A DNA stretch of 64,000 nt. Origin: Carex sylvatica (lineage: Eukaryota > Streptophyta > Magnoliopsida > Poales > Cyperaceae). The notes under the pieces are model-generated. The model was not told the DNA's origin, ran no database searches, and saw nothing but the letters and a program-made list of their open reading frames with translations. The translations under genes and the position numbers were made by a program. The DNA lies in contig CAXKVR010000036.1 of NCBI GenBank assembly GCA_964058845.1, positions 62,001 to 126,000 on the forward strand, in the 5' to 3' direction. Below, in pieces: positions 22,411 through 33,409 of this stretch; position 1 is the stretch's first letter, and each line of letters starts with the position of its first letter.

Positions 22411-23783
22411 AACACTATTGACAATAGTGTGTATATATTTTTCCAGTACTGTTGCAGTGATCTGATTTTGATGACTTTGGTTATTAGACAAATAGCAACT
22501 GACCTCAAGTCTAGCCTGAATGCTCTCGTGACATGTATAGGATTGTAAAATTTACTCAGCCTGGTGCAAAACTCTTTGGAACGAGCCATTTCTTTTTTCT
22601 TTTTCTTTTTTTGTTGCAAAAGTTTGAACCTGTATTGGACACCATGGTACAATGAGTGTGCATTTTGTGACAAAATGGTCACCTGAAACCATTGTTGTGT
22701 AAATGTCAAGCTTAAGAATGGAAAAAAAATTGGTAAACCAGGCATCTCCAGGAAGGGTATGAATAATTTTATATAAGGTTGGCTTGTAGATTGTAATCTG
22801 GCCAACACATATGCCATAATATCCAATACCACCACAAAAACTTAATATTATTTTCTTCTATCCCTTTAATTTAATTATTTTAAAAAATTGAATTGATCAA
22901 TATATACTCTTTCATTTTAAATAAAGGTGTCCCTTAAAGTAACAAACATTTTAACTATGATTTGGATTTTCTGGCACAGTACCTTTACAATCAAGGCCAT
23001 TGCAAGTTTGGGAAAATTAATTTCATGTGTCTCATTAAGAGGCATATAGGAAGATTTTATTTTTCTAGCGTACCTTAATTTGCTTAGTTTTTATTGATTC
23101 TCCATCTACTTGATCTAGTTGTCTAAATTTGCTTATATATATCCGCTGGGTTTTCAAACCCTTGAACAAGGTACACTGTGAATCGAGGCACGTCAATGCG
23201 CCCGCATGCTCGACAAGTAATTCTTTTAGGTTTCCGGCACTGTTCCTATTGGGGCAGGAGACTGGTAAAACTACATAACTTCTTTTAGTTGTACATTCAT
23301 TATTTGCTATTCCTTCTATGTCAGGTCAGAACTCAGAAATTCTAAGAAAAAGCTTTTTCAAACTTCTTTTCCTGCATGCACTTCTCCTCCTCTTGTAGGC
23401 TTTCTTAATCTCTATTTGTGTATTTCTTCGCTTCATTCACCTAGAAAAAATATCATACATTAATTATTTACAAAATTTCACCAATTCTCCTCTTAACCAA
23501 AGTGTTATAAAATAATTACCACATGGTGAAAGAAATTTCAAAACATGATAAAATGGTGAATCACGCAGTCAAGCTCTTAGGATTATGACGGTCTTTCTGA
23601 ACTTTGGCATTTTTTTTTTGTTTTTGTTTTTTTCTATCGGCACCTAAACCCCATTTGTTGTTCTTCACAAGTGTCTCCAGCTCTTCCCTATCATAAATGT
23701 TATAAAGGATTACAAAGTACGTACCAGACCCAAATTTAAACAATTATACAAATTGGGAACAAAAAAAGAAATTAAACATACCA
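22411..23783. other. mTERF spacer copy followed by unassigned DNA
   Basis: 22430-22840 is an inverted copy of the spacer at about 7400-7860, not attached to any mTERF gene body here. From 22841 to 23783 I recognise nothing: no coding similarity, no terminal repeats. Confidence 0.5.
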
Positions 23784-23791
23784 CTTGATAC

Positions 23792-24122
23792 CATAGTTAC
23801 AAGATTCGCGTATTATATTCAAATTATATCTGAATAATTCATTTTTTTTTGTGATGCCGAACCGAGCGCCGAATTATTCGGTTGACCGAACTTTGACCGA
23901 ATTAAACCCGAATAATTCATGAATTTTACGAACTTTTTCTGACTTTTACGAATTATTCACAAATTTTTCCGAAATTTTCCCATAATATATATATATTTTT
24001 TTTTTTCTTTTTTAGGACTGAGATCTCTGATTCGGATAATTCTGAATCATTTCCGAATTATTCACGAATCACGAATTTTTGATCTTGCTGAACTGAACCC
24101 GAATAATTCATTTGTTACTGTG
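23792..24122. mobile_element. hAT-type MITE with perfect 8-bp target duplication (331 bp)
   Basis: The left end CATAGTTACAA and right end TTGTTACTGTG are inverted repeats with two mismatches. CTTGATAC flanks both sides (23784-23791 and 24123-24130). The interior is dense in GAATTATTCGG/CCGAATAATTC words, as in other plant hAT MITEs with subterminal binding repeats. There is no coding sequence. Confidence 0.87.
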
Positions 24123-24130
24123 CTTGATAC

Positions 24131-26514
24131 TAGTAAAGCCAAGTTGAAAGTACCATGTTACAGACGTACTTGTAAAGGTACTGTACGAGATAAGGTCGAC
24201 AGTTTTTCAAAATAATGCTTACCACAGAATTAAACACAAAACCCCCCAATCACATTTAAAATTAAAGATACTGTACCATAATTGTCAACTTAAGAAACAC
24301 CTCCATTTAAAATAATAAATTATATTTTTCAATTCAATTTTATATATAACTAAATAAAAGGTTAAAACAAATCCAACAAAAAATATAATGTTTTGTGAGA
24401 ATATCAAATATTATGAAGTTTTTATGAAGAAATCACTATTTTAAAAATTCATATGGACACAATAGAAATTCTCCTAATATTAATTAAATCAGTTGCATGC
24501 GCACTTTTTTTTCTTCAAAAAAAAAAAAATTCCACAAATAATCAATTGAAAAAAATCACAAGTGAGAGGATTGAAGGGCCCAAAAGCCCCCAACAAAGCA
24601 AGACAACAAGACCTCTGCTGCTGTGGAGCCGACTCAGGTCAGGATTACGAAATATGTTTATATGAATTGTCTGTAGTGTGTATATATTTGTTCAGGACTG
24701 TTACCTAGAGCTGTAGTGCTCTGATTCTGACGACTTTGGTTATTGGACAAATAGCAACTGACCTTAAGTTTTGCCAGAATGCTCCTGTGATATGTATAGG
24801 ATTGTAAAAAATTTACTATGCCTTGTGCACAACTATGTGGAACAGGCCATTTTTTTTGTTACAAAAAAATTATTGAATGTGCATTTTGTGACAAAATGGT
24901 CACCTGACACCATTGTTGTGTAAACGTCAAGCTTAAGAATAGAACGAAATTGGTAAAAGGCATTTCTGAAGGGTATGAATACCTTTCTTTCTTTCTGATT
25001 CCGTGTGATGAAGTGCACTGTTTCATGATTTTGCATTTAATTCACTATACGAATGTTTGCAGAGTGGCGGACACAGAATATCACTAATTTTTCACTGTAG
25101 TTTGTTGTAGTTAATTGTTTCTAAGGGCTTTGAAGATTTATACATAGTAGGGAATAAATTATTTGGCAATTTGATAATTTTTATAATTATAAAAGGTAAA
25201 GTTTAAACATGAAATCTAACAATGATCATTTATAATGAAATCAGATTTTGTGTATGTTTTATCAAGTATCGAGTGATTTGAATTTTTCAACAGTTTAAAT
25301 TACAATAAACTACAACAAATTTTTTTACCAATTTGAAATTTTAATGACTCTATCCACATATTCCAACAACATTCTTACCAATTTGCCATGAAGATGCAAT
25401 GGATTAAACATTTAATATGTGGAAGTTTTATGAATTTTCCTTGTTTATATTGTTATTTCCTAGAGCCTAATACTCCGTAATAATATGTTTTATGTTAGCT
25501 TTGTTAAACTGATATGTGCTGTGTGTACCAGAAAAATTTGGGTATTTTAGCCAATCAGGAGACTTTACTGATATCAGATATCTATGGGTGTAATTAAACT
25601 TTGTTTGCTAATGCAAATGGACTTACATCCTTTTATTAACAAAAAAAATTCTTACCAATTTTTTTTTTTAATTGTCAATATTACTTGAAATAATATTATT
25701 ATGATGATTATCAAGATTATTATGGCAATTTAGTTTTAAAGGTTTGCTTGGTTTAGTGTTGGTGCCAATGAGTGGTACCACACTACTTAATTGAAGTATA
25801 TTAATTATGCATGCGCAAATTTTTTCTTCAGAAAAAATATACTAATAATATTTTTTCTAAGTAGTGAGAATTTCCTACAGATTTCATTATAAAATGAAAC
25901 CATTTAACAGAGTATTGACCTAAGTACCAAACAGCTGGTATACACAAAAGAAACAATAGCACAATTGACCTAAGAAAAGCACGAAAAACACAAAAAGAGC
26001 ATTGTATTTTGAAATCAACCTATAAAAAAACCAAAATAACTCTTGAACAAAGTTCATTTTGACAGAAGGGTTGATACTTTGAAGGAATAACAGGAAATAA
26101 ATCTGCTATTATTTTGAAGGAATAACAGGAACCTGTATTCAGATTTCAACCATTCAAATTTTTTCATAGTGAATCTTAACAAAGAAATTTTTGATATGCG
26201 AATCTCAACAAAGAACAACAGTTGTTGGATCGAAACAACAGGTTCCAGTTATTCCTATAGAATTATAGTAGATTTATTTCCCTTGATAGAGCATCAGTTC
26301 TTCAGTTTTCTTCTTCAAGTCAGTCCCTGAATTTAATTAAAATATCACAAAAAGACTAGAAGAGCTGTACAGCATCATTTCTTCCTCTCCCGCTAAACTT
26401 GTCATCAGCCCCTGCCCCTGAATCCACTAATAATCAATGAAATAATCACAAGTGAGAGGGTGAAATTAAGACCCAAAACCCACAGTAAAAAAAGGTCAAA
26501 AACAAAAAATGGTC
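24131..26514. other. inverted copy of the 9353-11110 spacer
   Basis: From about 24640 to 26480 the sequence is the reverse complement of about 11110 to 9353, with small indels. 24131-24640 is A+T-rich with no gene recognised. The paralogy continues across the retroposon insertion (26531-27672) into mTERF pseudogene F, matching pseudogene B. Confidence 0.6.
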
Positions 26515-26874
26515 AAAATTGGTAAAAGAAGATGATTGAAGAAGTGCGAGAGCAATGGAATTTCATACATTGAGTCTTTAGATGGATATTGTAATTTCTG
26601 ATATAAAGCCGATGCCAACACAGGGAGGAATTAGTCTACTGGTACGTATTCTGAGACTAATGTCCAGTACCGGTAACAATTGACAATTTTGAAAACAGTG
26701 GAAATTTCTGGTAAGGGATCAGGTGCTGGTGACCGAAAACAGTGGAAATTTTGAATACTGGTACGCCAATTGACAATCACAGTGAAGAACTAGCTACTGG
26801 TACAAGGACCGGTACCAGAAATGGAGATACCGAATTCAAATTGGAGAAGGAAGTTACATGAAGATGGTGCGCAG

Positions 26875-27360
26875 CTATGCTATTCAGATACGGATACGGA
26901 TACGCACCAGATACGGACCTGATACGGCCGTGAGCCTGGTCTATTCTCCTGTGGGCCGATTTTCTCTTTTTTGTGCACCCCCGTGAGCCGCGGTACACCA
27001 AATGACTGAAGCAACTTCTGTGAGCCCGCATAGATCAAAGGAATATGAGCAAAAATTCGCTGCCAGCAAGAATCGAACCTGGGTACTCCTGCGAAAGAAA
27101 CATGCACCTAAACCACACCCATAACTCACATTTTGTTGTTAAAAGCTAGCTGTTATTATATTTAACTTATATTTGAGTTATATGTATCATCCAAAAAAAT
27201 TTATATTTATTTTATATAATACTAGTATTGAATTAATAATATAATGAAAATAAAAATAATATATATAATAGACGTATCGTATCCGGGATTCTCGAAAATT
27301 GTATCTCCGTATCCGTATCGTCTCCGATATGATACCCATATCCGTATCTATGCAACATAG
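26875..27360. mobile_element. hAT-type element, GATACGG family (486 bp)
   Basis: The left end CTATGCTATTCAGATACGGA is an imperfect inverted match to the right end TCCGTATCTATGCAACATAG. The flanks GTGCGCAG (26867-26874) and GTGCACAG (27361-27368) form an 8-bp duplication with one mismatch. Subterminal GATACGGATAC repeats are present at both ends. A tRNA-type SINE appears to sit inside it. Fragments of the same family occur at 1830-1884 and 44470-44561. Confidence 0.8.
26935..27125 (-). mobile_element. probable tRNA-derived SINE inside the hAT element
   Basis: On the minus strand an A-box TGGTTTAGGTG (27105-27115) matches the Pol III consensus TRGYNNARNNG, and a B-box GTTCGATTC (27070-27078) matches GWTCRANNC, 26 bases apart. 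This is the arrangement of tRNA-derived SINE heads. The downstream body has no further landmark, and I could not define the 3' end or a target duplication, so the limits are approximate. Confidence 0.5.
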
Positions 27361-27741
27361 GTGCACAGCAATGGATGGTACTCGTATCTTCAAAACAGAA
27401 GGTGCAGCAATGGATATAAGAACAGAAGGCGGAAGTTGAAAAACAGTGGATCTCTCTTCACTAACAAGAAGAGTTTTACAATTTTTACATTTTAAACCCT
27501 GATTTTTGTCAGTTTTCTATTTTCCTTTTTTCTGTTTGTTTTTTTCATTTTGTTTTCTTCATATTCAACTAGGTTGAATAACATTAAATTTCTGTAATTG
27601 ATTTCATGTTGAAACCTTTTATGATCAATAAAACAAATAAGGGCTAGATTCTTATTTTTCCTAAAAAAAAATAAAATTGGTAAAAGAAACCCTTTCACAC
27701 TTTTACTGCCATTTGAGATTTGAGAAGCTCAGTCAGTGGAT

Positions 27742-28325
27742 ATGTCTATCACTATCAATCTCCACCCCTCATTTGGAGCACACCACTTGCCGCCTCCAAC
27801 GCTCCCACTCAAGCATCGCCCCCAAATCCCCAATCTTGTGGTATTTCCTCCGACGAGGCACTCAGTGCTTCCAAACATATCAACTGCCTCAAGTCCCCAG
27901 ATAAACCCGATGCGGTGCTCTGTTTCCTAAGAGATACCGGCATAAGCGAGTCGGACATAAAACCTCTGTGTCCCGGAATGCTGGCATCCTTTCTCTCATG
28001 TGGAAAAGAACTGGAGACCAAACATCACCAATCTCCAAGAGGTTGTCTTCCCCATGGAAGACATCTCAGGAATCATTTCAATTTTGTGTCAAAGATTGAG
28101 TTCTGGATGGGGGTCCTTGGATCGGTAGAGAATCTTTCTGTGGTACTCAAAGTGTGGCGAGGTGATCTTTCCTTCTGGAGCATTGTTGTTTATCTACCCT
28201 GCAAAATGTTCGGGTTTATCAAGTCAAGTCCTAAATTGCTCTCATCTAAGCATGAATTTGTCAAAAGGGTACCTGAGAGGGTTGAGGAGTTGGGTTCATC
28301 AGCATCTTTAGGGTTTAGGGTTTAA
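27742..28325 (+). pseudogene. mTERF pseudogene, copy F (frameshifted, 3'-truncated)
   Basis: The N-terminal region (LAASNAPTQASPPN, ISSDEALSASKHI, VLCFLRDTGISESDIK) and a middle block (NFVSKIEFWMGVLGSVENLS, VLKVWRG, KHEFVKRVPERVEELG) are recognisable. Between them the correct reading (SHVEKNWRPNITNLQEV) is in another frame, so at least two frameshifts exist. Another break follows VLKVWRG. The gene stops near 28305 at TTTAGGGTTTAGGGTTTAAG, and sequence from the 3' spacer of the cluster follows. The C-terminal half is therefore lost. It is the inverted partner of pseudogene B. Confidence 0.85.
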
Positions 28326-29735
28326 GACCGACCACCATGGTACAATTGGAGTGCTCAATTTGTGACAAAATGATTACCTGAAACCATTGTTTTGTAAATG
28401 TCAAGCTCAAGAATAGAAGGAAATTGGTAAACCAGGCATCTCCTGAAGGGTATGAATAATTTTATATAATGTTGACTTCTCGATTGTAATCTAGCCAACA
28501 CACAAGCCATTATTGATTTTAAAAATTATCATTTTGTAAAATTGAATCTGGATCTTCTAGATTATTTTGAAAATTCTATTTTAAATTTTTTTCAACATTA
28601 TTGAATTGAATTTGAAGTACTCTAATATGATTGTGGTTATGAAGGTTATTATGGCAATTTAATTTGAAGTGGTTTGCTTGGTTTATGTTGGTGCCAATGA
28701 CTGGGTACGTAACACACTACTTAAATGATGTACATCTCTAGTAAATATTATTTCGGTGGCATGCGCACTTTTCTTCAAAAATAAATATCCGCCAATAATC
28801 AATGAAATAATTTATCGTTTTATATTGCAAAAATTAATATATTCAATTTTTTTTTTTTTACCAAATAAATAAAAAGTTTGATAAATTTTATTTTATTATG
28901 CCACATGAGGTGAGAGAAGAAAGGATGTAGGCCAGTGTTGTAAAAAACGACTGTTTAGGCCGATTAATCAGCCAATTAGTTGTTGGCAGTGACCAAACCG
29001 TCATGAATTTTTTTGACTAATTGACTGATTATTTTTGATTATTCTCGATTAATCACCGGACGGTACTCTGTCTGTTCGACGACCTCATACTGTTATTTAC
29101 AACACTGGTTCAGGCATCCAATCGAGCATGCAAGATTAAATCACAGACATGAAACTGTATGAATGGTCTAAGATTGTGCTCCCTCTCAACTATTATGTAG
29201 CTGGTAGGGTATGAAGTCTATATATGCAAAATAAAACTATTCAGCAGAAAAGAAAATCAGATATCATCTATTGGAATATGCCATAAGAGCTTTTGGTCCT
29301 GGGTTCCAACAAACTAGCAGAGCTGGATTCAATTTTACAGAATGGTAATTCTTCCATTAGAAATTAAACAAATAATAGAATATGTGTTGGCCAGATTACC
29401 ATCTAAAAGACAAAATTATATAAAATTATTCATATATTCCCAGGAATTGTCATCCTATGTATATTATTTGATCTATTTGTTGTTCATGAACAATAACCAA
29501 TAGTCTCAATTTCATAAAAGCACAACTAAATTGGAGTAAATAAGTAATGTGTAGTTAGAAATTTAACAACTAAATCTAACAAAAGTGATGGTCGACAACA
29601 ATGTTACATATTGTTACAACATAGTGCCGACTTAAAAGATTTATAAAGAAGTAATTAATACAAAATTTAGCCAAATAAAAATAAATAAATTGCAGTATCT
29701 AAGTCTGCAAGAAAGTTAGTTTTGGACTCTTAAAG
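28326..29735. other. mTERF G 3' flank, duplicated spacer
   Basis: 28326-28660 is an inverted copy of 19530-19920. From about 28855 to 29735 the sequence is a direct copy of about 4080-5004. No separate gene seen. Confidence 0.6.
28933..29107. mobile_element. second copy of the 165-bp-class hAT MITE
   Basis: The ends CAGTGTTGTAAA and TTTACAACACTG match the element at 4186-4350, and the right flank GTTCAGGC is the same. The left target duplication is gone: relative to 4165-4188, the 21 bases between two CAG triplets are deleted. The copy therefore came by segmental duplication and was not an independent insertion. Confidence 0.75.
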
Positions 29736-30869
29736 CTAATTGATAGCTTCAGTGCTTCCAGCATCAGCGAAGGCACAATGGAGCCCAGGAATAACATGTT
29801 CATATGGCAGAACGAACTTCTCCACAAACTTCTCATCACTTGGCTTTGCAAAAGTAGCAAATTTTGGAACAGGAAGTCCTTTCGACATCAAAAGCTTTCT
29901 AACAATATTCCGGGGAATCAGTCGGTTCTCCAAATTGCAACAGAACAGAAATGGATTTCGGATCACATGCAACTTATCACAGCCAACTTCTTTCATCAGG
30001 AACTCCATTTTTCTGGCCACCAACTTCTCTGATTTAGTCAGCAAGGAAGGGAATCTACTAATCAAAAGTGCTACCTCCTCTTGTGAAAACCCGATATTTC
30101 TCAAATTTTTTAGCTTTGCATCTATGGTGCGTTCGCTCATGCAGCTGACAGCAATTAATGCGCTGCAAAAAGATGCTGATGAACGAGCAATGCCTAACTC
30201 GTCAACCCTCTCAACTAACCTTTTGACATATTCAGGCCTAGATGAAATCAATTGAGGACTTTGTTTGATCACCAGAACAATTTGATGGGTACATAAACCA
30301 AGCTCCAGAAGGAAAGATATATTGGGCATGATAACCTTTTCCAAGTTGCGAGCTATAAGCCCACCTCGCCACACTTTGAGTACCACAGAAAGATTCTCTA
30401 CCGATCCAAGAACCCCCATCCAGAACTCAATCTTTGACACAAAATTGAACACAAACAAATCAGGGTTTACGGAAATGATACCTGAGATGTCTTCCATGGA
30501 GAAGCCAACCTCTTGGAGCTTGGTGATGTTTGGTCTCCAGTTCTTTTCCACATGAGAGCAAAGGATGCTAGCCTTCCGGGACACAGCTGTTTTTATATCC
30601 GACTCGTTTATGCCGGTATCTCTCAGGAAACGCAGCACCTTGTCGGGTTTATCAGGGGACTTGAGGTGGTGGATATGTTTGGAAGCTTTGAGTGCCTCGT
30701 CGGAGGAAAGACTGCATGATTCGACAAGGTAGTGTACAGCGAATTGGGCATTTGGGGGAGATGCTTGAGTGGGAGCGTTGGAGGAGGCGAATGGTGTGCT
30801 CTGAATCTGATTGAAGGGAAGAGATGGAGGGAGGCAAGAGATTCTCCCCAGAAATAGATTTATAGACAT
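29736..30869 (-). CDS. mTERF family protein, copy G (377 aa)
   Basis: Intact single-exon mTERF gene, the direct duplicate of copy A. It has the same N-terminus MSINLFLGRISCLPPSLPFN, repeat phrases LQEVGFSMEDISGII, LLELGLCTHQIVLVI and LRNIGFSQEEVALLI, and the C-terminal LENRLIPRNIVRKLL. It ends FADAGSTEAIN, like copy D rather than A, and its central VSCMSERTIDAKL phrase is closer to copy C (LSQRTIDARL) than to A. Patchwork similarity of this kind fits gene conversion among copies. Both flanks match copy A for hundreds of bases. Expected role: organelle nucleic-acid-binding regulator, with target unknown. Confidence 0.88.
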   Translation of the reverse strand: MSINLFLGRISCLPPSLPFNQIQSTPFASSNAPTQASPPNAQFAVHYLVESCSLSSDEALKASKHIHHLKSPDKPDKVLRFLRDTGINESDIKTAVSRKASILCSHVEKNWRPNITKLQEVGFSMEDISGIISVNPDLFVFNFVSKIEFWMGVLGSVENLSVVLKVWRGGLIARNLEKVIMPNISFLLELGLCTHQIVLVIKQSPQLISSRPEYVKRLVERVDELGIARSSASFCSALIAVSCMSERTIDAKLKNLRNIGFSQEEVALLISRFPSLLTKSEKLVARKMEFLMKEVGCDKLHVIRNPFLFCCNLENRLIPRNIVRKLLMSKGLPVPKFATFAKPSDEKFVEKFVLPYEHVIPGLHCAFADAGSTEAIN

Positions 30870-31706
30870 GATTGGTCTCTGAGACTGAGACTAAGCGAAG
30901 GGTTGAATGGTTTTATAACCTCACAAAGAGGATGGAACCAAATGAGCGGATGGGATTCAATATTTCAATTTCTATCCTATAGTTCTATGGGAATTTTCAT
31001 GGGCCCATTAAAGCATCCCATTGTTCATTGAGGCCCATTAAAGTGTCCCTTTAACATTCCTAATTTTTTTTATTGGTTCAAACACTCAGAAATTGGATCA
31101 GTCGCAACTAACTTTCACTAGTAAAGGTTTATATTTTGATACTTCCAAAATATTTTTGTTACTTTTGTTTGAACTTTATTAATAAAAAATTGGGGGAATT
31201 TCATGCATGCCACATCAAAACTTCCAATATTACGTAATTCCCTCTCCAAAAACAATAATTACATATTTATCCTTCAAAATTGTAATAGCTCACGTATTTG
31301 TCATATATAACTCTATATATATCAAATATAACCAAAACAGTAAAATAATGATATTTAAGACTATAAAACTCACTTATGGACCATTATACCCTTTTCTTTG
31401 TCTCCTTTTCTTTCTCTCCGTTTGAGTGACTGCTCCAAAGCAAAAATACAAAAATGTAAAGCAAATAAATTTGAATAAAATGGTATAAATCAGTAAATAA
31501 GTAATGTGTAATTAGAAATTTAACAGCTAAATCTAACAAAAGTGATGGTCGACAACAATGCTACATATTGTTAAAACGTAGTGCCGACTTAAAAAATTTA
31601 TAAAGAAATAATACAAAATTTAGCATAATAAAAATAAATAAATTGCAGTATCTTAAATAGATTTGTGTACAAAATTTATAAGAAAGTTAGTTTTGGACTC
31701 TTAAAG
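30870..31706. other. spacer between mTERF G and H
   Basis: 30870-31130 is the 5' flank shared with copy A. 31490-31706 is the 3' flank shared with D and A. Between them (about 31150-31480) the sequence has no match in the other spacers. A short open frame at 31207-31425 has no recognisable family. Confidence 0.5.
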
Positions 31707-32861
31707 CTAATTAATAGGTTCAGTGCTTCCAGCATCAGCAAAGGCGTGATGGAGCCCAGGAATAACATGTTCATATGGCAGAATAAACCTCTCCACAAAC
31801 TTCACATCACTTGGCTTTGCAAAGGTAGCAAATTTTGGAACAGGAATTCCTTTTAACATCAAAAGCTTTCTAACAATATTTCGGGGAATCAGCCGGTTCT
31901 CCAAGTTGCAACAAAACAAAAATGGATTTCGGATCACATGCAACTTATCACAACCAGCTTCTTTCATCAGGAACTCCATTTTTCTGGCCACCAACTTCTC
32001 TGATTTACCCAGCATCGAAGGGAATTTACAAATCAAATGCGCTACCTCCTCTTGTGAAAACCCGATATTTCTCAAATTATTTAGCTTTGCATCTATTGAG
32101 TGTTGGCTCACCCAGCTGACATTAATCAATGCTTCGAGAAAAGATACTGATGAACGATCAATGCCTAACTCATCAATCCTCTCAACTACCCTTTTCACAT
32201 ATTCAGGCCTAGATGAAATCAATTGAGGAATTTGTCTGATCACCCGGACAATTTGATGGGTTGATAAACCACAATGCTCCCGAAGGAAAGATATGTTGGG
32301 CATGATAACATTTTCCAAGCTGCTAGCAATTAACGCAACCCCTCTTGTTTTGAAAACCACAGAAAGATTCTCTACTGATTCAAGTACCCCCATCCAGAAA
32401 TCAATCTTTGACACAATATTGAACCGAAACGGAGCAGAGCTGGCGGAAATGATGCCTGAGATGTCTTCATTAGAGAAGCCAACCTCTTGGAGCTTGGTGA
32501 TGTTTGGTCTCAAGCTCTTCTCCACACTGGAGCAAAGGATGCGAGAATCCCGCAACACGACTTTTCTTATGTCTGAATCACTTAGGCCAATTTCTCTAAG
32601 GTAACAGATCACTGCATCAGGGTTATCAGGGGACTTGAGGTGCGGGATAAGCCGGGATGCTTTGAGTGCCTCATCAGAGGAAAGACCGCAGGATTGAACA
32701 AGGTAGTGTACAGTGTAGCGGGTATTTGGGGGTGAGGCTTGAGTGGGAGCGTTAGAGGAGGCAAGTGTTGTGCTCCGATTGAGGGGAAGAGATGGACGGG
32801 TGCAAAAGAGGCGAGGGGTGTGTATTCTCCACAGGTGCAGATGGATAAGCATCATATCCAT
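31707..32861 (-). CDS. mTERF family protein, copy H (384 aa)
   Basis: Intact single-exon mTERF gene, nearly the same protein as copy D but in inverted orientation. It begins MDMMLIHLHLWRIHTPRLF, then NAPTQASPPNTRYTV, repeats LREIGLSDSDIRKVV, LQEVGFSNEDISGII and LRNIGFSQEEVAHLI, then LENRLIPRNIVRKLL and the ending FADAGSTEPIN. Its 5' flank continues as the paralogue of the copy C upstream region as far as about 34190, including one MITE (33410) but lacking the hAT element found at 14033. The Ser/Arg-rich N-terminus suggests organelle import. Confidence 0.88.
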   Translation of the reverse strand: MDMMLIHLHLWRIHTPRLFCTRPSLPLNRSTTLASSNAPTQASPPNTRYTVHYLVQSCGLSSDEALKASRLIPHLKSPDNPDAVICYLREIGLSDSDIRKVVLRDSRILCSSVEKSLRPNITKLQEVGFSNEDISGIISASSAPFRFNIVSKIDFWMGVLESVENLSVVFKTRGVALIASSLENVIMPNISFLREHCGLSTHQIVRVIRQIPQLISSRPEYVKRVVERIDELGIDRSSVSFLEALINVSWVSQHSIDAKLNNLRNIGFSQEEVAHLICKFPSMLGKSEKLVARKMEFLMKEAGCDKLHVIRNPFLFCCNLENRLIPRNIVRKLLMLKGIPVPKFATFAKPSDVKFVERFILPYEHVIPGLHHAFADAGSTEPIN

Positions 32862-33409
32862 TGAGCTTGTAAAGTGGCGGTCGAAAAGTGGATGGGGTTT
32901 TCTCTTCTTTAGGATGAGGGTATGACTTCTGCTTCGAAAGCAACTCCATCTGGTCCTTTTCTAGGCTTTGGGCCTTTCAATCTTCTAACTTGTGATTATT
33001 TGATTGATTTTTAGTGAATTCTTTTCAAATACAATCTAAAATGCTTTAATATAATGGGATGGAACAATGGTTTATCTTAAATCATCATAATAATATATTT
33101 TAAAAATATATTCAAGTCAATGTCTTTTCTACATTTTTAGTCAATTTCCTATTTATTTGATTCATTCTTCGTTTATTTTTTTTTTTCTCGAGGAAAATTA
33201 CAGAGACACATACAATTTGTAGAATATTTCATGGCAGATAAACTGGAACATCTGTGCTCAACATGGATTTCAAATAGTTGTAAACATACAAAATTTCACT
33301 AGTCTCGTTCATATTTTTCCATTGATTTATCCGGAGTCTAATATTTGGTGACATGTATGCCATGAACATTGTCTAATCACTTTACAATATTTTCATACTT
33401 CGGAGGGAA

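Larger units (their letters stand above)
26531..27672 (+). mobile_element. retroposed sequence with 16-bp target duplication and A-rich tail
   Basis: AAAATTGGTAAAAGAA occurs at 26515-26530 and again at 27673-27688. The insert between them ends in CCTAAAAAAAAAT with a possible AATAAA signal about 40 bp upstream. A long target duplication plus an A-rich 3' tail is the signature of L1-mediated retroposition. The pre-insertion sequence is preserved in inverted orientation near mTERF B (about 8945-8968), where GGTCAAAATTGGTAAAA runs straight on into AAACCCTTTC. I could not identify the source transcript; the first 340 bp show no convincing coding frame. A hAT element later inserted into it (26875-27360). 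Confidence 0.75.
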
